Part shown: positions 22,622-34,399 of the stretch, piece by piece
Position numbering within the stretch: position 1 is the first letter of the stretch
Layout of the letters: every line of letters starts with the position of its first letter
From: Diogma glabrata
Taxonomy: Eukaryota > Arthropoda > Insecta > Diptera > Cylindrotomidae
Assembly: GCA_963693315.1 (NCBI GenBank)
Contig: OY856188.1
Coordinates: 222,071,517 to 222,135,516 of the forward strand
Direction: 5' to 3'
DNA: 64,000 nucleotides
Translations under genes and position numbers: made by a program
Notes under the pieces: generated by a model
Seen by the model: only the letters and a program-made list of their open reading frames with translations
Told to the model about the DNA's origin: nothing
Database searches by the model: none

Positions 22622-22777
22622 CCGGTTGGAGAATAGTAGATTCTTGTATGAGCTTAGAATGAAGGCAATTCTTCAAGAGGATGAAGTTTCCCGAAACGAG
22701 CGTCGCGAGTGGAGGGAATCATCCGAGTGAAGAATTGCCATCATCCTAAGTACAAGATGCTATTATATCCACGACTG
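22622..22777. repeat. snap-back hairpin element, copy 1
   Basis: Near-full palindrome. The inner stem GGCAATTCTTCA (22664) pairs with TGAAGAATTGCC (22727-22738), and GGATGA with TCATCC. The apical loop is GAAACGAGCGTCGCGAGTGG. Outer arms AGATTCTTGTA and TACAAGATGC lead to ATATCCACGACT. Homologous to 25813-25961. Confidence 0.8.
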
Positions 22778-23163
22778 TAAAATATTTCGTTTAATTTCCA
22801 GTTTTCCTGCAAACATTTGTATCACCATATTGAAATAAATGCATCAAAGATAGCGAAAAACAAAACAAGTTTGTTGTTTATTTTACATTTTATATATGTG
22901 GGTAGTTATACACTCGAAGGAAGAAAATGGAGCTAATTACGGCCGACATGTTTTTGCGAATAAGTTCTGGCAAGTAGTTTTATTTAAAGTTGATGACGTT
23001 CTTTCAACTTTTCGAAATATGACCAGTCAAAAAAAAAAATACAAGAGTCACCATAAAAAAATCCTTCTTACTCCTAAATTAACTCAAAATAATCTCAATA
23101 TTATCTCAAACAACGAAATAAACATTTATTTAAGTCAAAATCCCAAATATTTAAGTCACTAAG

Positions 23164-23526
23164 AGACCAAGGGCTGAGAATTTATCAATTTATCAGTATT
23201 TCGCTTAAAAATGACAAAATTACGTCTAAAAAAAAATAAACGGATTCAATACCAAGGCAATCCATATTCACGACGTATAAAACTACAACATTACCTGTAG
23301 TTAAAAAACATTTCACGAAAATACTTGCCAGGGGGACTGATAATTTGAGACCAGGGGACTGAGAATTTATCAGTATTTCGCTTAACAATGACAAAATTAC
23401 GTCTAAAAAAAAAAAATTAAACGTATTCTATACCAAGGCAATATATATTCACGACGAATAAACTACAAAATTGCCTGTAATTAAAATACTTTTTACGAAA
23501 ATACTTGCCAGGGGACTGATAATTTG
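23164..23526 (+). repeat. tandem duplication of about 183 bp
   Basis: GAGACCARGGGCTGAGAATT starts both units (23164, 23347). Each contains ATGACAAAATTACGTCTAAA and ACGAAAATACTTGCCAGGGG. Units are about 90% alike by eye. Confidence 0.85.
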
Positions 23527-23547
23527 ACTGGGCAACACACTAGCTTG

Positions 23548-25109
23548 CTATAGTCCAGTTAATAAAGCTGGGAAATCGACCGAATTAAATAGTTTTTATA
23601 AGAAGATGAATCAAAAAATTTTTTTTGCATTAGCAAAAAGGGGTCCCATAGGTCATTCGTGACTAGCAAGCGAAGTGACTAGCCCCCCCCCCAACACCCC
23701 CAAAACTCAAAATTAACTCCTTTTCCACCCTCCATTTTTAAAAAGAGTAAAAAAGGAAAAATATAGTAAAAAGGAAGATTAAGGACTGAAAATGCCCCCC
23801 AGTTGGTTTTAGGGGTTCGCTGATCACGAATCTGGCATTAGTTTTCCGGTTTTCCGATAAATCCACATTGGGGTGGGAAATCGGAAAATTTGGTTAATTT
23901 TCCAGCTTTTTACTGCTTTTTTAGCGTTGTCGAGTTGAGCTCGAACCTGAAGTTGAATAATGATATTTCTAATGTAAAGAAGTAAAAACCCAGGAAATTT
24001 TCGGAAAACTGTTAAAAATCTGTAAAGGGAAAATTTCAAATTTCGGCGAAATGAGCATGATGCAGGACATTATATAGGTTTTTCAGGTTGCTGATCATGA
24101 ATCTGCTATCAATTTCTCAAAAAATCAACTTAAAAAGTGAAAAATCAGAAAATTTTGTTTATTTACATATTTATTTTATTTTTTTGTCTTTACTGATAAT
24201 AACATGCTCCAAATTGCCATCCAGTGTCACGTACAAGTTAAACGAAAAGAATTTATGAAAAAAGGCAGAGAAATGTGGAAAATCTAGTAAGAAAAATTTT
24301 TTGAGTTGAAAATATAAAAAAATATAACAATATTATTTTAATAGTATTCATCATCTGAATCATATGCATTTTCGAGTACAAGCTCGCCGGGTTGAGTGGT
24401 GCATTTTCGTCATAATTTTCTTTTTCAATTTGAGTATTCTCTAGCTCGAATGAAAGGTCTAAAAAAATAAAAGTCTAAAAAATGAAAAACAAGTGAAAAG
24501 TCTATTTCCCTTGTGTAAAAAGAATAACAAATTGAAGTTGCTATGGTTTTTCATATAATTTTACAAAGAATTTTAAACAACGTAACCATGAAAAAATAGA
24601 ATATGAATTTTGAGTGTTTTGTTGTCGATTTCTAGCTTTATAATTTATAGTAAATAAATATCGATTATATATACTATCATAGAAAAAATTGCATTTCCTA
24701 CGAGAAATAAAAACGTTTTTCGTTAGCAAACATGTCTCACTCGCTAGCTACTCTCACTCGACGCTAGCTAATACTATGGTCATATCAAAAAAAATTTCTG
24801 ATTTCCGCTCTACATGTGGATTTATCGGAAAACTAATGGCAGATTCGTGATCAGCGACCCCTAAAACCTACTGGGGGGCATTTTCAGTCCTTAATTTTCA
24901 CTTTACAATATTTTGCAATCTTTTTAAAAATGGAAGGTGAAAAGGGGGTTAATTTTGAGTTTTGGGGGTGTTGGGGGGCTAGTCACTTCGCTTGCTAGTC
25001 ACGAATGACCTAGGGGACTCATAGAAGCTAATGCAAAAAAAAATTTTTTGATTCATCTTCCTATAAGAAACTATTTTATATCCCCGCTTTATTGACTGGA
25101 CTACTATAG
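23548..25109. mobile_element. foldback element with arms of about 300 bp
   Basis: Ends CTATAGTCCAGTTAATAAAG and, inverted, CTTTATTGACTGGACTACTATAG. The arms share, in mirrored order: GATGAATCAAAAAATTTTTT, GGTCATTCGTGACTAGCAAG, CGAAGTGACTAGCCCCCC, AACACCCCCAAAACTC, GAAAATGCCCCCCAGT, GATCACGAATCTG and GATAAATCCACAT. Centre (about 23900-24780) without coding capacity. No transposase. Confidence 0.85.
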
Positions 25110-25812
25110 TAATGATGACTGTTTTGATTGATAAAACCTCGGACTAAGTAAAACACTTGCAATATTATATTTATTGAACTTTATTTAATTCCTGTGACGA
25201 GCGATAACTTGATAGAAATATGAATTTCCAATATTTTCAGGGCAGGTGAATAATAACAAATTCGTGGGACAAACTTTAATAGGATATATCTTATATGAAA
25301 TATAGAGTAATGTTATGATTATTTACACATTTTTAAGGCATCGTTACTCAAAATTATTACTGCTGTGTAAATTTGTCTCTACACACTTAGAATCATTGAT
25401 TATTTAGTTTACCAGCTTTGACTTTCAAGGTGGGACCAGGGGACTGAGAATTTGACGTTTTGAATAATTTTTTTTGTAAGAAATATATTTCGAAACGGGT
25501 TTATTTTGGGAGACCAGATAGACATAGACAAACCGTTAAGGTTTACAAATTTCATTTGAAAAAAAATGTTTTTTCATATTAATATACGATATAAGCAGAG
25601 CCGTCCAAAATTCCTATGTTTGTAGAACTACCCATGTATTGTTTTTGTTTTAACCTGTGTATATTACTTTACCAACAAATGAAGTTTTTAATTTGTTAGG
25701 TGAATATTTAATAAACTATAGAGCTGTTAAAGAATTTTAATCAAATTCACTAGTTGTGGAATGAATACAATTACAATGGAAGACATACGCATGGAAAGCA
25801 TATATTCTTTAG

Positions 25813-25961
25813 TAGTCGTGGATAATAGTAGATTCTTGTGTGAGTTGAGAATTATGGCAATTCTTCACGAGGATGAAGTTTCCCGAAACGAGCGTAGCGA
25901 GTGGAGGCCGTCAATTGCCAACATCCTATACGAATACAAGATGCTATTTTATCCACGACTA
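25813..25961. repeat. snap-back hairpin element, copy 2
   Basis: Outer arms TAGTCGTGGATAATAG (25813) and TTATCCACGACTA (to 25961). The middle AGGATGAAGTTTCCCGAAAC and GAGCGTAGCGAGTGGAGG match copy 1 at 22622. The inner right arm is shortened (GTCAATTGCC only). A short open frame across it is an artefact. Confidence 0.8.
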
Positions 25962-28900
25962 CAAAATATTTCGATTCATTTTCAGTTTTATTGGGGTGGA
26001 CAGCTTAATTTGAAGAGGTGGACAGCTTAATTATTTACCTTTTCACCTCTCGATCGTTATAGTTATTAATACTTTGATTTTTAAAAACATAAAACTGACC
26101 ATCGGTTTATTAAATTTTGATTTTTGTTGTTGATATCATAAATTGCCTCTCAATAAATAAACATCAATAAAACAATCCAAAACATGAAGTATGAATTGAA
26201 ATTTCAACCAAATCACAAATTTCCCTTTCAACCATAAAACAATACATTTAATAAAAAACAAATTAAATCACTTTTCTACCTTAAGTTCATTGTTTAAATA
26301 TTTTATACAAACCAATATAAGTTTTTATTCGGATTGAATGTTTTTCGTTTTTATTTATACTTCAACGGCTACCAACATCGACAAAAAAAAAAAAACAACC
26401 AAACAAACCCGATACGTTTTCTAAGAAAAATGAAAATAAACGAAAAAACAATCAACTAAATTCAACATGCTATTTGTCTTATTAATAAGAAAAACAAAAT
26501 AAAATTAACAAAAAATTTTCCATTTTCTTTCTTTTGTTTTATTGTTTCGGAATATACGATTTTTTCATTGTTTTTTTTTTGCCTCACTACACTTGTGTTT
26601 GTTGTACATTAGTAAGAATTCGTTTTGATGAATTATTACTTTGAAAGTTCTTTTAATAAACAAAAACCGAATAAAAGAAAATAAAAATAATAAAAAAAGT
26701 GTTCCACGTTATTTTTAATTAAAAACGGCTGTGAGATTTAATTAGAAATAAAATAAAAACACCATATTTGGAATAACCTTCCTAATTTCTAAGATTGTAA
26801 TACAAATTTTCATCATTTTGCCGAACCAAGTGTGTTTTAAGATGATCAGCCTTTCGAATCGAATTCAAAACCACATATATTCAAAACCACATAAAGAAGA
26901 TTCATTTTAGATTCATTTCATTTTATAACATACCCCTATAACATTTTGTTGCAGGCTTAGATAATAGATTGGTTACCTACATAAGTTCCGGAGGTATCAC
27001 TTGAGAAAGAAAAGATTTCATCTACATCCTTTTTCCTTTCTACCGAAAATGCAATTCTCAAATCTCATCACCATTTACGTATGCGATAGTCCTAAGTCTT
27101 GCCATTTCAAGAAACAAGAATTTCGATTAAAACCTACCGTGGAATGTTACTGCCTTTAAATTAACGATTGAAGTGTTTGACAAGACTAATTGTGGAAGTC
27201 TGTTTCTATATCACAGAACCTGACAATTACGTATTTGTGTGCAGGTTAACGAATCCAAATAAACCTCTTATGTTGTATGCTATTAGTCTATCCAGGGTTT
27301 TAAAACACTAGAAGACAGAATAGTTACACTTTAGGATTTGGAAGTGCAATGAAATAATTTGTCCACTTTTGGTATAAAATTACATTGATTTTACTCTATT
27401 TGCTAGAAAAACTGAATAACTTTAAACTATTTGTTCAATTGAAGATTACTTCCAGCTGCGGTTATTAAGGGTCAATGGTCTATTTAATAATTCATTTTTG
27501 TCGATTCGTAATAACTGTACAAATTGTTATAACAATTATAATTTTTATTAATTATTTTTATAATTTTGCCAGAATTATAATTTTTCGACTCTCTAATTGT
27601 GCACTGGACACCCACGTCACAGTTTTTTATATTTAAAGTAAAAAGTTATATAACAGCAATCCTTTTTTTATTTTTATTTTCTGTTTTTTTTTTATTTCTG
27701 AGACAGCAATGAATACAATAATTAAATACAATGAATACAATAAATAATTGACGATATTTGATTTTTAAAATTTAAATATCTATTTAGTCTGATTTTTAAT
27801 CAAACTGATGATGGTAAGACTCTTATCGAAACATGTTTTTTAAAGAAAAAAATAAACAAACGCCACATGACGGAATTTTTAATACAGTGTGATAGTAAAA
27901 TTTTTTAACTTTGTAATTAATTTATTCGATTGTATATGTGTATTGTGTTTTTTAAATAGCTTTAAATCATTAGAAAATTTTTTTAATTTTTTAATATGTT
28001 AATTTATTCCATCACATTCAATAGAGTCAATAGAAACCAAAATAATACAAAATAAAAAAAACAATTGCTGTTATCACTGTTTACTTTATATATCTATTTA
28101 ATGTCTGCAAAAATATTTCCATTCGGTTCAACAGATGGCAGATTTAAATGGCTTAAAAACGTCATTACGACAAATGAAGATAGAGGTTGTATTTCTAATT
28201 TGTAAAATGAAAATGTATGTGTATTTGCATTTGGAAGCGTCCATGTTTTCGATGTTTTGTTAACAATACAATTTAAAAAAAGTAAAAAACAAATTTTAGT
28301 ATGACCTAAAATAAAAAATAATTTTAATTTTCCATAATTTTCTTAATGTTATAAAAAAATAAAATTAAATATCAGTAAACCGACATGGAAAAAAACAAAC
28401 AAAATTTATCATAATCTTTGTTAAATCATTAAAATTAATTATTCAAAAGGCCCGTTTGTTTTTGTGTTTGTTTTCATTACCTTTAAAAAAATTTGTTTCT
28501 CACATATTTTAAAACTAAATAAATTTAAATTATGATGATGAAAATATGATGAAACTATTATTTGAACAAGCTATATGAAACCAGCCATTTTAGAATTTTT
28601 TTCAGTTTTTCCATTCTCTAACTCTATATTACTATCATCAAATGCGGCTGACATTTGTGTGCATATGTGCTAAGGCGATTTACGACATGTTCACAGTATG
28701 GTGCACGTCATGTGCATGACATGTGTAATGCACAATTTTGTGTACGGGTATTTTGTGTCATGCACAATTAATGCCCATTTCATGCATTTTTTTCAAAATT
28801 GTTTATGGTTATATTGTTGATTAAATAAACTATGTTAGCCAACACTTGTCAAATATGCGCCACTGTAATTTTACAGTTAAAATATGTTAAGGTTGTAATT

Positions 28901-29388
28901 ATGCAAGAAAATGTGAAAATTTTCGAAATTTTTCGCACAAACTGCAGGTTTGTAGGTTTGAATGTTGAGTCCAAATACTCCAGTTACCAGATTAACGATT
29001 GATATCGATTTATTTCTTACTCAAAGAATTTATGCACTTAATACGTGTTTTTGACTGCCGAAGTGGCAGTATAAGTTTGGTAAATTTCTAAAGTGACTGC
29101 ACTAATGGTTTGCTAATATTGATATAAAATAAAAAAAAACAAATAAATAAAAAAAAACTATTGCAAATTGTTTAAAATATCTTGTCTAGAAAACCCTGAG
29201 GGCTAAATAAACAAACTACTTAGAAAACTTAAGACTATTAAACTACTAAGCAGAAGTACTACCACATAAAAACCACTAAAAACGTATGAAGAACAGAAAT
29301 GGAACTAACCTATACTATCTAATCATCAATCTGGCAATCGTGATGGAAATATTTCAAACATTCATAACTGTGAAAAACAATGATCTAT
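25962..29388. other. AT-rich non-coding interval
   Basis: A direct repeat GGTGGACAGCTTAATT occurs at about 25993 and 26017. A cluster of TGCAC/CATGCA words lies at 28690-28790. Otherwise no frame, RNA gene or shared repeat that I can support. Confidence 0.5.
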
Positions 29389-29535
29389 TTCCAGATGAAA
29401 TGAGGTTGTGTCATCCTGGAGCGAGAGCGAATATATTGAATCCAAACCCAAATTTGATTCAACAGCTATGCAGGTGTAGAACGGTGTAGTTGAAGCAACC
29501 GTACTTTATGCTTATGTGAAAATTAAATATGGTTC
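29389..29535 (+). repeat. dispersed repeat, copy 1
   Basis: Related to 36375-36525: shared order GGTTGTSTCAWCCT, GAGSGMRAATAT, TTCAACAGCTRYRCAGGT, and GTGAAAATTAAATAT against CTACAAATTAAATAT. About 70% alike by eye. Origin unknown; no pol III boxes recognised. Confidence 0.5.
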
Positions 29536-30621
29536 AACCAATTACAAATACTTCTGTTTTCAAATAAATTATATATTAGCCAAAATCAATTTTAATGTCA
29601 CTCCTGCTACATTATATGTAACACTTTATATTTTAAATGAACCGCATTCTTTCCAGACAAATGTTTAGCGGTTGTTGTCCTAATCCCCGTAAATTGTTTG
29701 CAAGCATTTTTCTTTGTTTGAATAAAAGAAAATCAACAAATTAGACGTCAGAATAAATACAGGATCTTGATATCTTCTTTCCACAAATCTCATCATGACG
29801 AACATAAACGTCACCAACCATAATATTTCTTCAAACCACCTATTCGTTCTGCATATGTTGTTTTTCCTATACTTGTTCCCAGTTGTCAGATTTCAGTATC
29901 TTCGTTTTCAAATTTCAAATTTTATGTTATTAAACTTATAATTCTCTTTATATAATTTATAGCCATCATCTATTAAATTTCAATATGTTAATATAACATA
30001 AATATAATTAAAATAGCAACTGTAAGTCTTGTAGGTCTGTTAATTCATTCATACAAAAAATCACCCTCATACTCGTACGTTTATTATATGTATATTGTTA
30101 TTTATCTTTTATACAATTTCCACTCAAATCCATACTCGTTTACAAATAAAATAATAAAATATACCTTCGTGCTGTTAATAGAATTGTTCCGGGTCAATAG
30201 CTCTTATGAAATAGTTAACTAGAAATTATGAAATAAGGAACAAAGGAAAAAGGAAAATTTTCCTTTTCAATGTTGTTTAAAAATATAATTAAACAACTTT
30301 AACTTTTTATCATAACGTTTACAGGAATAATTTTTGTTTTTATTAAAGTTATACATGTTATACATAAAAGTTTTAGGTTTAAACTACTTTTTCATCGAGA
30401 ATTCAATTAAATTTAGTATTTGTTCAAGTGACAAGATTTATAGAATCAAATGAAAAGTTAACAACATTTAAATCATGAAATACTATAATTTATCTTACCT
30501 AAACGTAGCATGAACTACAGAACCTAATTAATTCAGATCTTTTGTATACTACAACATAAAAAAGAAACAACAATTCAATTATTCCATTCGAAAAAGGTTT
30601 GCATATTTTTATGAAAATTGG
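29536..30621. other. AT-rich interval, nothing identified
   Basis: No frame or repeat supported. Confidence 0.5.
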
Positions 30622-30710
30622 GTGGCGCAGTCAATGTAGAAACAAACATATAGAACAAAGTTTGTAATACCTAGCATACATTTGTTTACTTTCTATACTG
30701 ACTGCGCCAC
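30622..30710. mobile_element. 89-bp hairpin MITE
   Basis: GTGGCGCAGTCAATGTAGAA pairs with TTCTATACTGACTGCGCCAC (one mismatch and a one-base offset), followed by paired AAACA and TGTTT. Internal loop about 35 bases. No coding capacity. Confidence 0.75.
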
Positions 30711-31643
30711 AACGCTTTTTTTTAAGAAGTGACAACGGAAAATTGATTATCTATCAAAATATTAATTTGGTCTATACATATATCTGTTTAGTCTATATAT
30801 CTATCTATATGAAAGGGAAATTTTGCTGTTCCGAATCCTACGCAATGGCGCTGCAGATGGGAAATAAAAAAAACGCTGCTTTTAAAAAAACACAGCTATA
30901 TCAATTTAAAAAATTTTCCGGACAGACAAGTTGAATAGTTTGTTGTTTGAATTTGAGACTAATTCCATAATAGGAAATTTCATGATAATAACTAAATAAT
31001 AATAACATAATAACTGAAAAATTGATTCCAAAATGTAAGGCAAAACATATCTCAAACCACAAGTTAAATAAAAGTGTGTAATAGTAATAATAATATTAAT
31101 AATAATAAAAGTTGGTAATATAAAGATTTCTAAATCATGTATAATGACAATAAAATATGGGAATAACAGTTTTATCATTTAATTTTGAATCATTGAACCC
31201 TATCGGGTTTTCGAAGAAAATGTCAACGAATAATAAAACCAATTTTATAAACATGTTTCTGGAAAAGTTATTATATTGTTTAGTTATTGTTTTGTTTTGT
31301 AAATATTATTTTATATTATCAGTAAAAGTCTACATTTGTACGAATCGACCAATTGAAATAAAATAACAGCTCCAACTTTAAATTCGTTTTTGCTAAAGTG
31401 TGAAAACAACAATAATTTCCATACTATGAAATCGTTGAGAAAACTAAACACAAACTAAAGTAAATCCGTAATAAATATAATCTCATTGAAAAATAGTTAC
31501 ATACATATATTAAATTTCAGTTAAAACTTTGTTCTCAAAACCAACACATAAAATTCCAATTACATAGTAGGATTGTGATCAAACGGAAGCAAAAAATAAA
31601 ATAGATAATCTTATGAATGGTACTCAAATTTCAAAAACTCAAA
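30711..31643. other. AT-rich interval, nothing identified
   Basis: Short open frames only, with AT-rich noise composition. Confidence 0.5.
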
Positions 31644-31773
31644 TAGTACATTATGATGCTAGGACGTAAAGCTAAAGATTTTGGACGGATGTGGAGTTTG
31701 CAAATCGAGGCGCTAGCCGAGATTTGCACCCACATTAAGTCCAAAATAGCTTACGTCCGTGCATCATATACTA
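31644..31773. repeat. 130-bp snap-back hairpin with GC-rich apex
   Basis: Arms in mirrored order: TAGTAC/TACTA, ATGATGC/GCATCAT, GGACGTAA/TTACGTCC, ATTTTGGAC/GTCCAAAAT, ATGTGG/CCCACAT, TTGCAAATC/GATTTGCA (with small bulges). Apex GAGGCGCTAGCCGAG. Abuts the MITE at 31775. Confidence 0.85.
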
Positions 31774-31774
31774 T

Positions 31775-32134
31775 TTTTTATTCGCCGCAAGCAAAATATT
31801 TTAAGAAAAGTTGTTTATTCTAAATTAAAATTACAAATTTTCATAAATTTTAAAATCAAAATATGTGGAACAAGTAACCTTTGAAAAAATATTTATTATT
31901 TTTTCCAAATTCTATGACAACAAATGATAACAACTATTTTAATTGGATAATGAAATTTTGAATTTGCGGGTTGCTTTGATAAAAAAATGTATTTTTCATA
32001 GAATTTAAACAAATACAAATGCTTTTTACTTTTTTGGACGTAGCTATGACGACAAAATAAATAGCTGAAAAGTGATACTTTAAAGCCGCAAATCACAGTA
32101 ATAAAGTAACACTTTAATATATAGGCGAATAAAA
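31775..32134. mobile_element. 360-bp TIR MITE with 5-bp duplication
   Basis: TTTTATTCGCC (31776-31786) pairs exactly with GGCGAATAAAA (32124-32134). ACTAT flanks both sides (31770-31774 and 32135-32139). Homologous to 59877-60115 in inverted orientation (shared GTTACTTTATTACTGTGATTT, GTCATAGYTACGTCCAAA). No transposase. Confidence 0.8.
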
Positions 32135-33296
32135 ACTATTTTATATGCTAGCAATTCAAGATATATTTTTTGGTTGTTTAAGCTCATTTGTAGTAAACTT
32201 TTTAAAGGTTTTATGGCAATAAAATGTATGAACAATGAGTGTACGACGAGTTTAAATTGTTTTAAATTTAGAACAAACTTTAATTTTAGAATTCAATTTT
32301 AGTTTTCAATTCAATGATGCTCTCGAGTGTGGTTTTTATACTTATCAAACCCTCCATATCAGACACAAAATTCTTTGAATACTGGAGCTTATACAAACTC
32401 TTCCGCAGAAACGCTGATTGAATAAATTTTATTTGTGATTTTTAAATGATTTCCTAATTCAAATTTATTATCTCATATTTACTTAGGTTGAATCATTCAT
32501 CTGTGATTACACAATTCTGAATATTATGTTTTTAGGGATTTTTAAATTAAATTTTTTGAAATATTTTTTTTAGTCTTCACTTGTCACTTAAGATAATAAA
32601 GTAATTTCACTTTAATTTCGATTTTATTGTGCATCTTTTACCACCCCCATTTTTAATATTTATATTAAACTATACGTTCAAAGCCTACTAATATCACTTT
32701 CAATTGACAAACCATCCAACATTATTTCAATATACATACTAACTTTTGTCCCTACTTCTGCAATACGAGTTCTTCATCAATTATAAACAATAACATAACC
32801 ACGAACTTCCATTAAATGTTCTATTAAAACGAACACAAATTGAATTCTAATTTTCTTCTTATCGTTGTATTTTTTTCTGTTCGACTGTATTGTAACAAAC
32901 AAAAATCCACTAAACAAATACGGAAATAAAAAAAAGGGAAAACGATAAACGATAAAATAAAGTTTTTCAATAAAAATAATTTAATTTTCCATCACACAAA
33001 TCGATTTCATCTCATTAAAAGTACAATAACAAAGAAAATAAATTCAATTTGATCAAATTGAAAAAAGGTTATTTTCATGGCAAAATTACATTTACCTTGA
33101 TGTACTAAACCTTTTTAGCTTGTATTGGGTGTTGATATTGAGAGCTATTTTAATCGGTTATTGATAGAAATTTTGTTATTTAAGTATGTAATTTAAAATG
33201 AATTTCAGCTATCGAATTACAGTCAATGAGGCCAAGCAAAAATTATTGGTTTTTTTTAAATAGCTATCGTGTACTATGTGTTTCAAAGAAATTCAT
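32135..33296. other. AT-rich interval, nothing identified
   Basis: No frame or repeat supported. Confidence 0.5.
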
Positions 33297-34170
33297 CAGA
33301 TAATCAGATCATACGATCATGAGATCCACAGATCATCAGCTCATCACATCATCAGATCATCAGATCATCAAATAATCAGCTATAAGATCATCAGATCATC
33401 AGATCATACGATCATCAGATCCACAGATCACCAGACCATCAGATCATAAAATCATCAGATCATCAGATCATCAGATCAATAGATCATCAGATCATCAGAT
33501 AGTTAGATCATCAGATCATCAGATCTTCAGATCATCTGACCATCAGATCATCAAATAATCAGCTACAAGATCATCAGATAATCAGATCATACGAACATCA
33601 GATCCACAGATCATCAGATCATCAGATCATCAGATCGTCAGATCATCAGATCATCAGATCATCCGATCATCAGATCATCAGATCATCAGATCATCAGATC
33701 ATCAGATCATCAGATCATCAGATCATCAGATCATCAGATCATCATCATCAGATCATCAGATCATCAGATCATCAGATCATCAGATCACCAGATCATCAGA
33801 TCATCAAATCATCAGATCATCAGATCATCAGATCATCAGATCATCAGATCATCAGATCATCAGATCATCAGATCATCAGATCATCAGACCATCAGATCAT
33901 CAGATCATCAGATCATCAGATCATCAGATAATCAGATCATCAGATCATCAGATCATCAGATCATCAGATCATCAGATCATCAGATCATCAGATCATCAGT
34001 TCATCAGACCATCAGATCATTAAACTCATCAGATCATCAGATCGTCAGATCATCAGATCACCAGATTATCAGATCATCAGATCATCAGATCCTCAGATAA
34101 TCAGGTCATAAGATCATTAGATCGTCAGATCATTAGATCTTTTGATTATCATATCATCCGGTCATAAGAA
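33297..34170. repeat. GATCATCA satellite array
   Basis: Roughly 105 copies of an 8-base unit (GATCATCA), most regular from 33600 to 34020, with point variants (GATCGTCA, GACCATCA, AATAATCA) and an ATC slip near 33750. Decayed units continue at 34340-34400 beyond the embedded MITE. Confidence 0.97.
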
Positions 34171-34175
34171 CATCA

Positions 34176-34336
34176 GGGTGGTTATTTTGTAGCGTTATCT
34201 CACTAGGTGAGATAAAAAGTGAGATAAAATATTTGTCTTTGATCGATTGTATTAGATAAAAGAAATCATTTAAACATAATTTTTTTATCTCACTATTTAT
34301 CTCACCTAGTGAGATAACGCTACAAAGTAACCACCC
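34176..34336. mobile_element. 161-bp MITE inside the satellite
   Basis: GGGTGGTTATTTTGTAGCG pairs with CGCTACAAAGTAACCACCC (one mismatch), continuing with TTATCTCACTAGGTGAGATA on both sides. About 54-bp arms. It interrupts the GATCATCA array. No coding capacity. Confidence 0.85.
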
Positions 34337-34399
34337 AAATCATCCGATCATCCGATTATCAGATTATCAGATTATCAAAACATCAGATCAACCAGATTG

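Larger units (their letters stand above)
22899..25634. mobile_element. candidate TIR element hosting a foldback
   Basis: TGGGTAGTTATACA at 22899 pairs with TGTAGAACTACCCA ending at 25634 (one mismatch in 14), with weaker similarity further in (GGAA, ATGGAGC against TGGACGGC). The block ACCAGGGGACTGAGAATTT recurs at 23164, 23347 and 25434 inside it. No coding capacity. The ends may be coincidental. Confidence 0.35.

Noticed and set aside
30618..30640. GGTGGCGCAGTCAATG resembling a tRNA A box
   Set aside because: It is the end of a perfect inverted repeat; no B box, no cloverleaf.
26030..33290. Possible host-gene introns or exons in the AT-rich block
   Set aside because: No coding bias, conserved motif or convincing splice pair seen by eye; cannot be supported without transcripts.
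33297..34170. Regular short repeats resembling a direct-repeat/spacer array
   Set aside because: 8-bp simple tandem repeat with no spacers.
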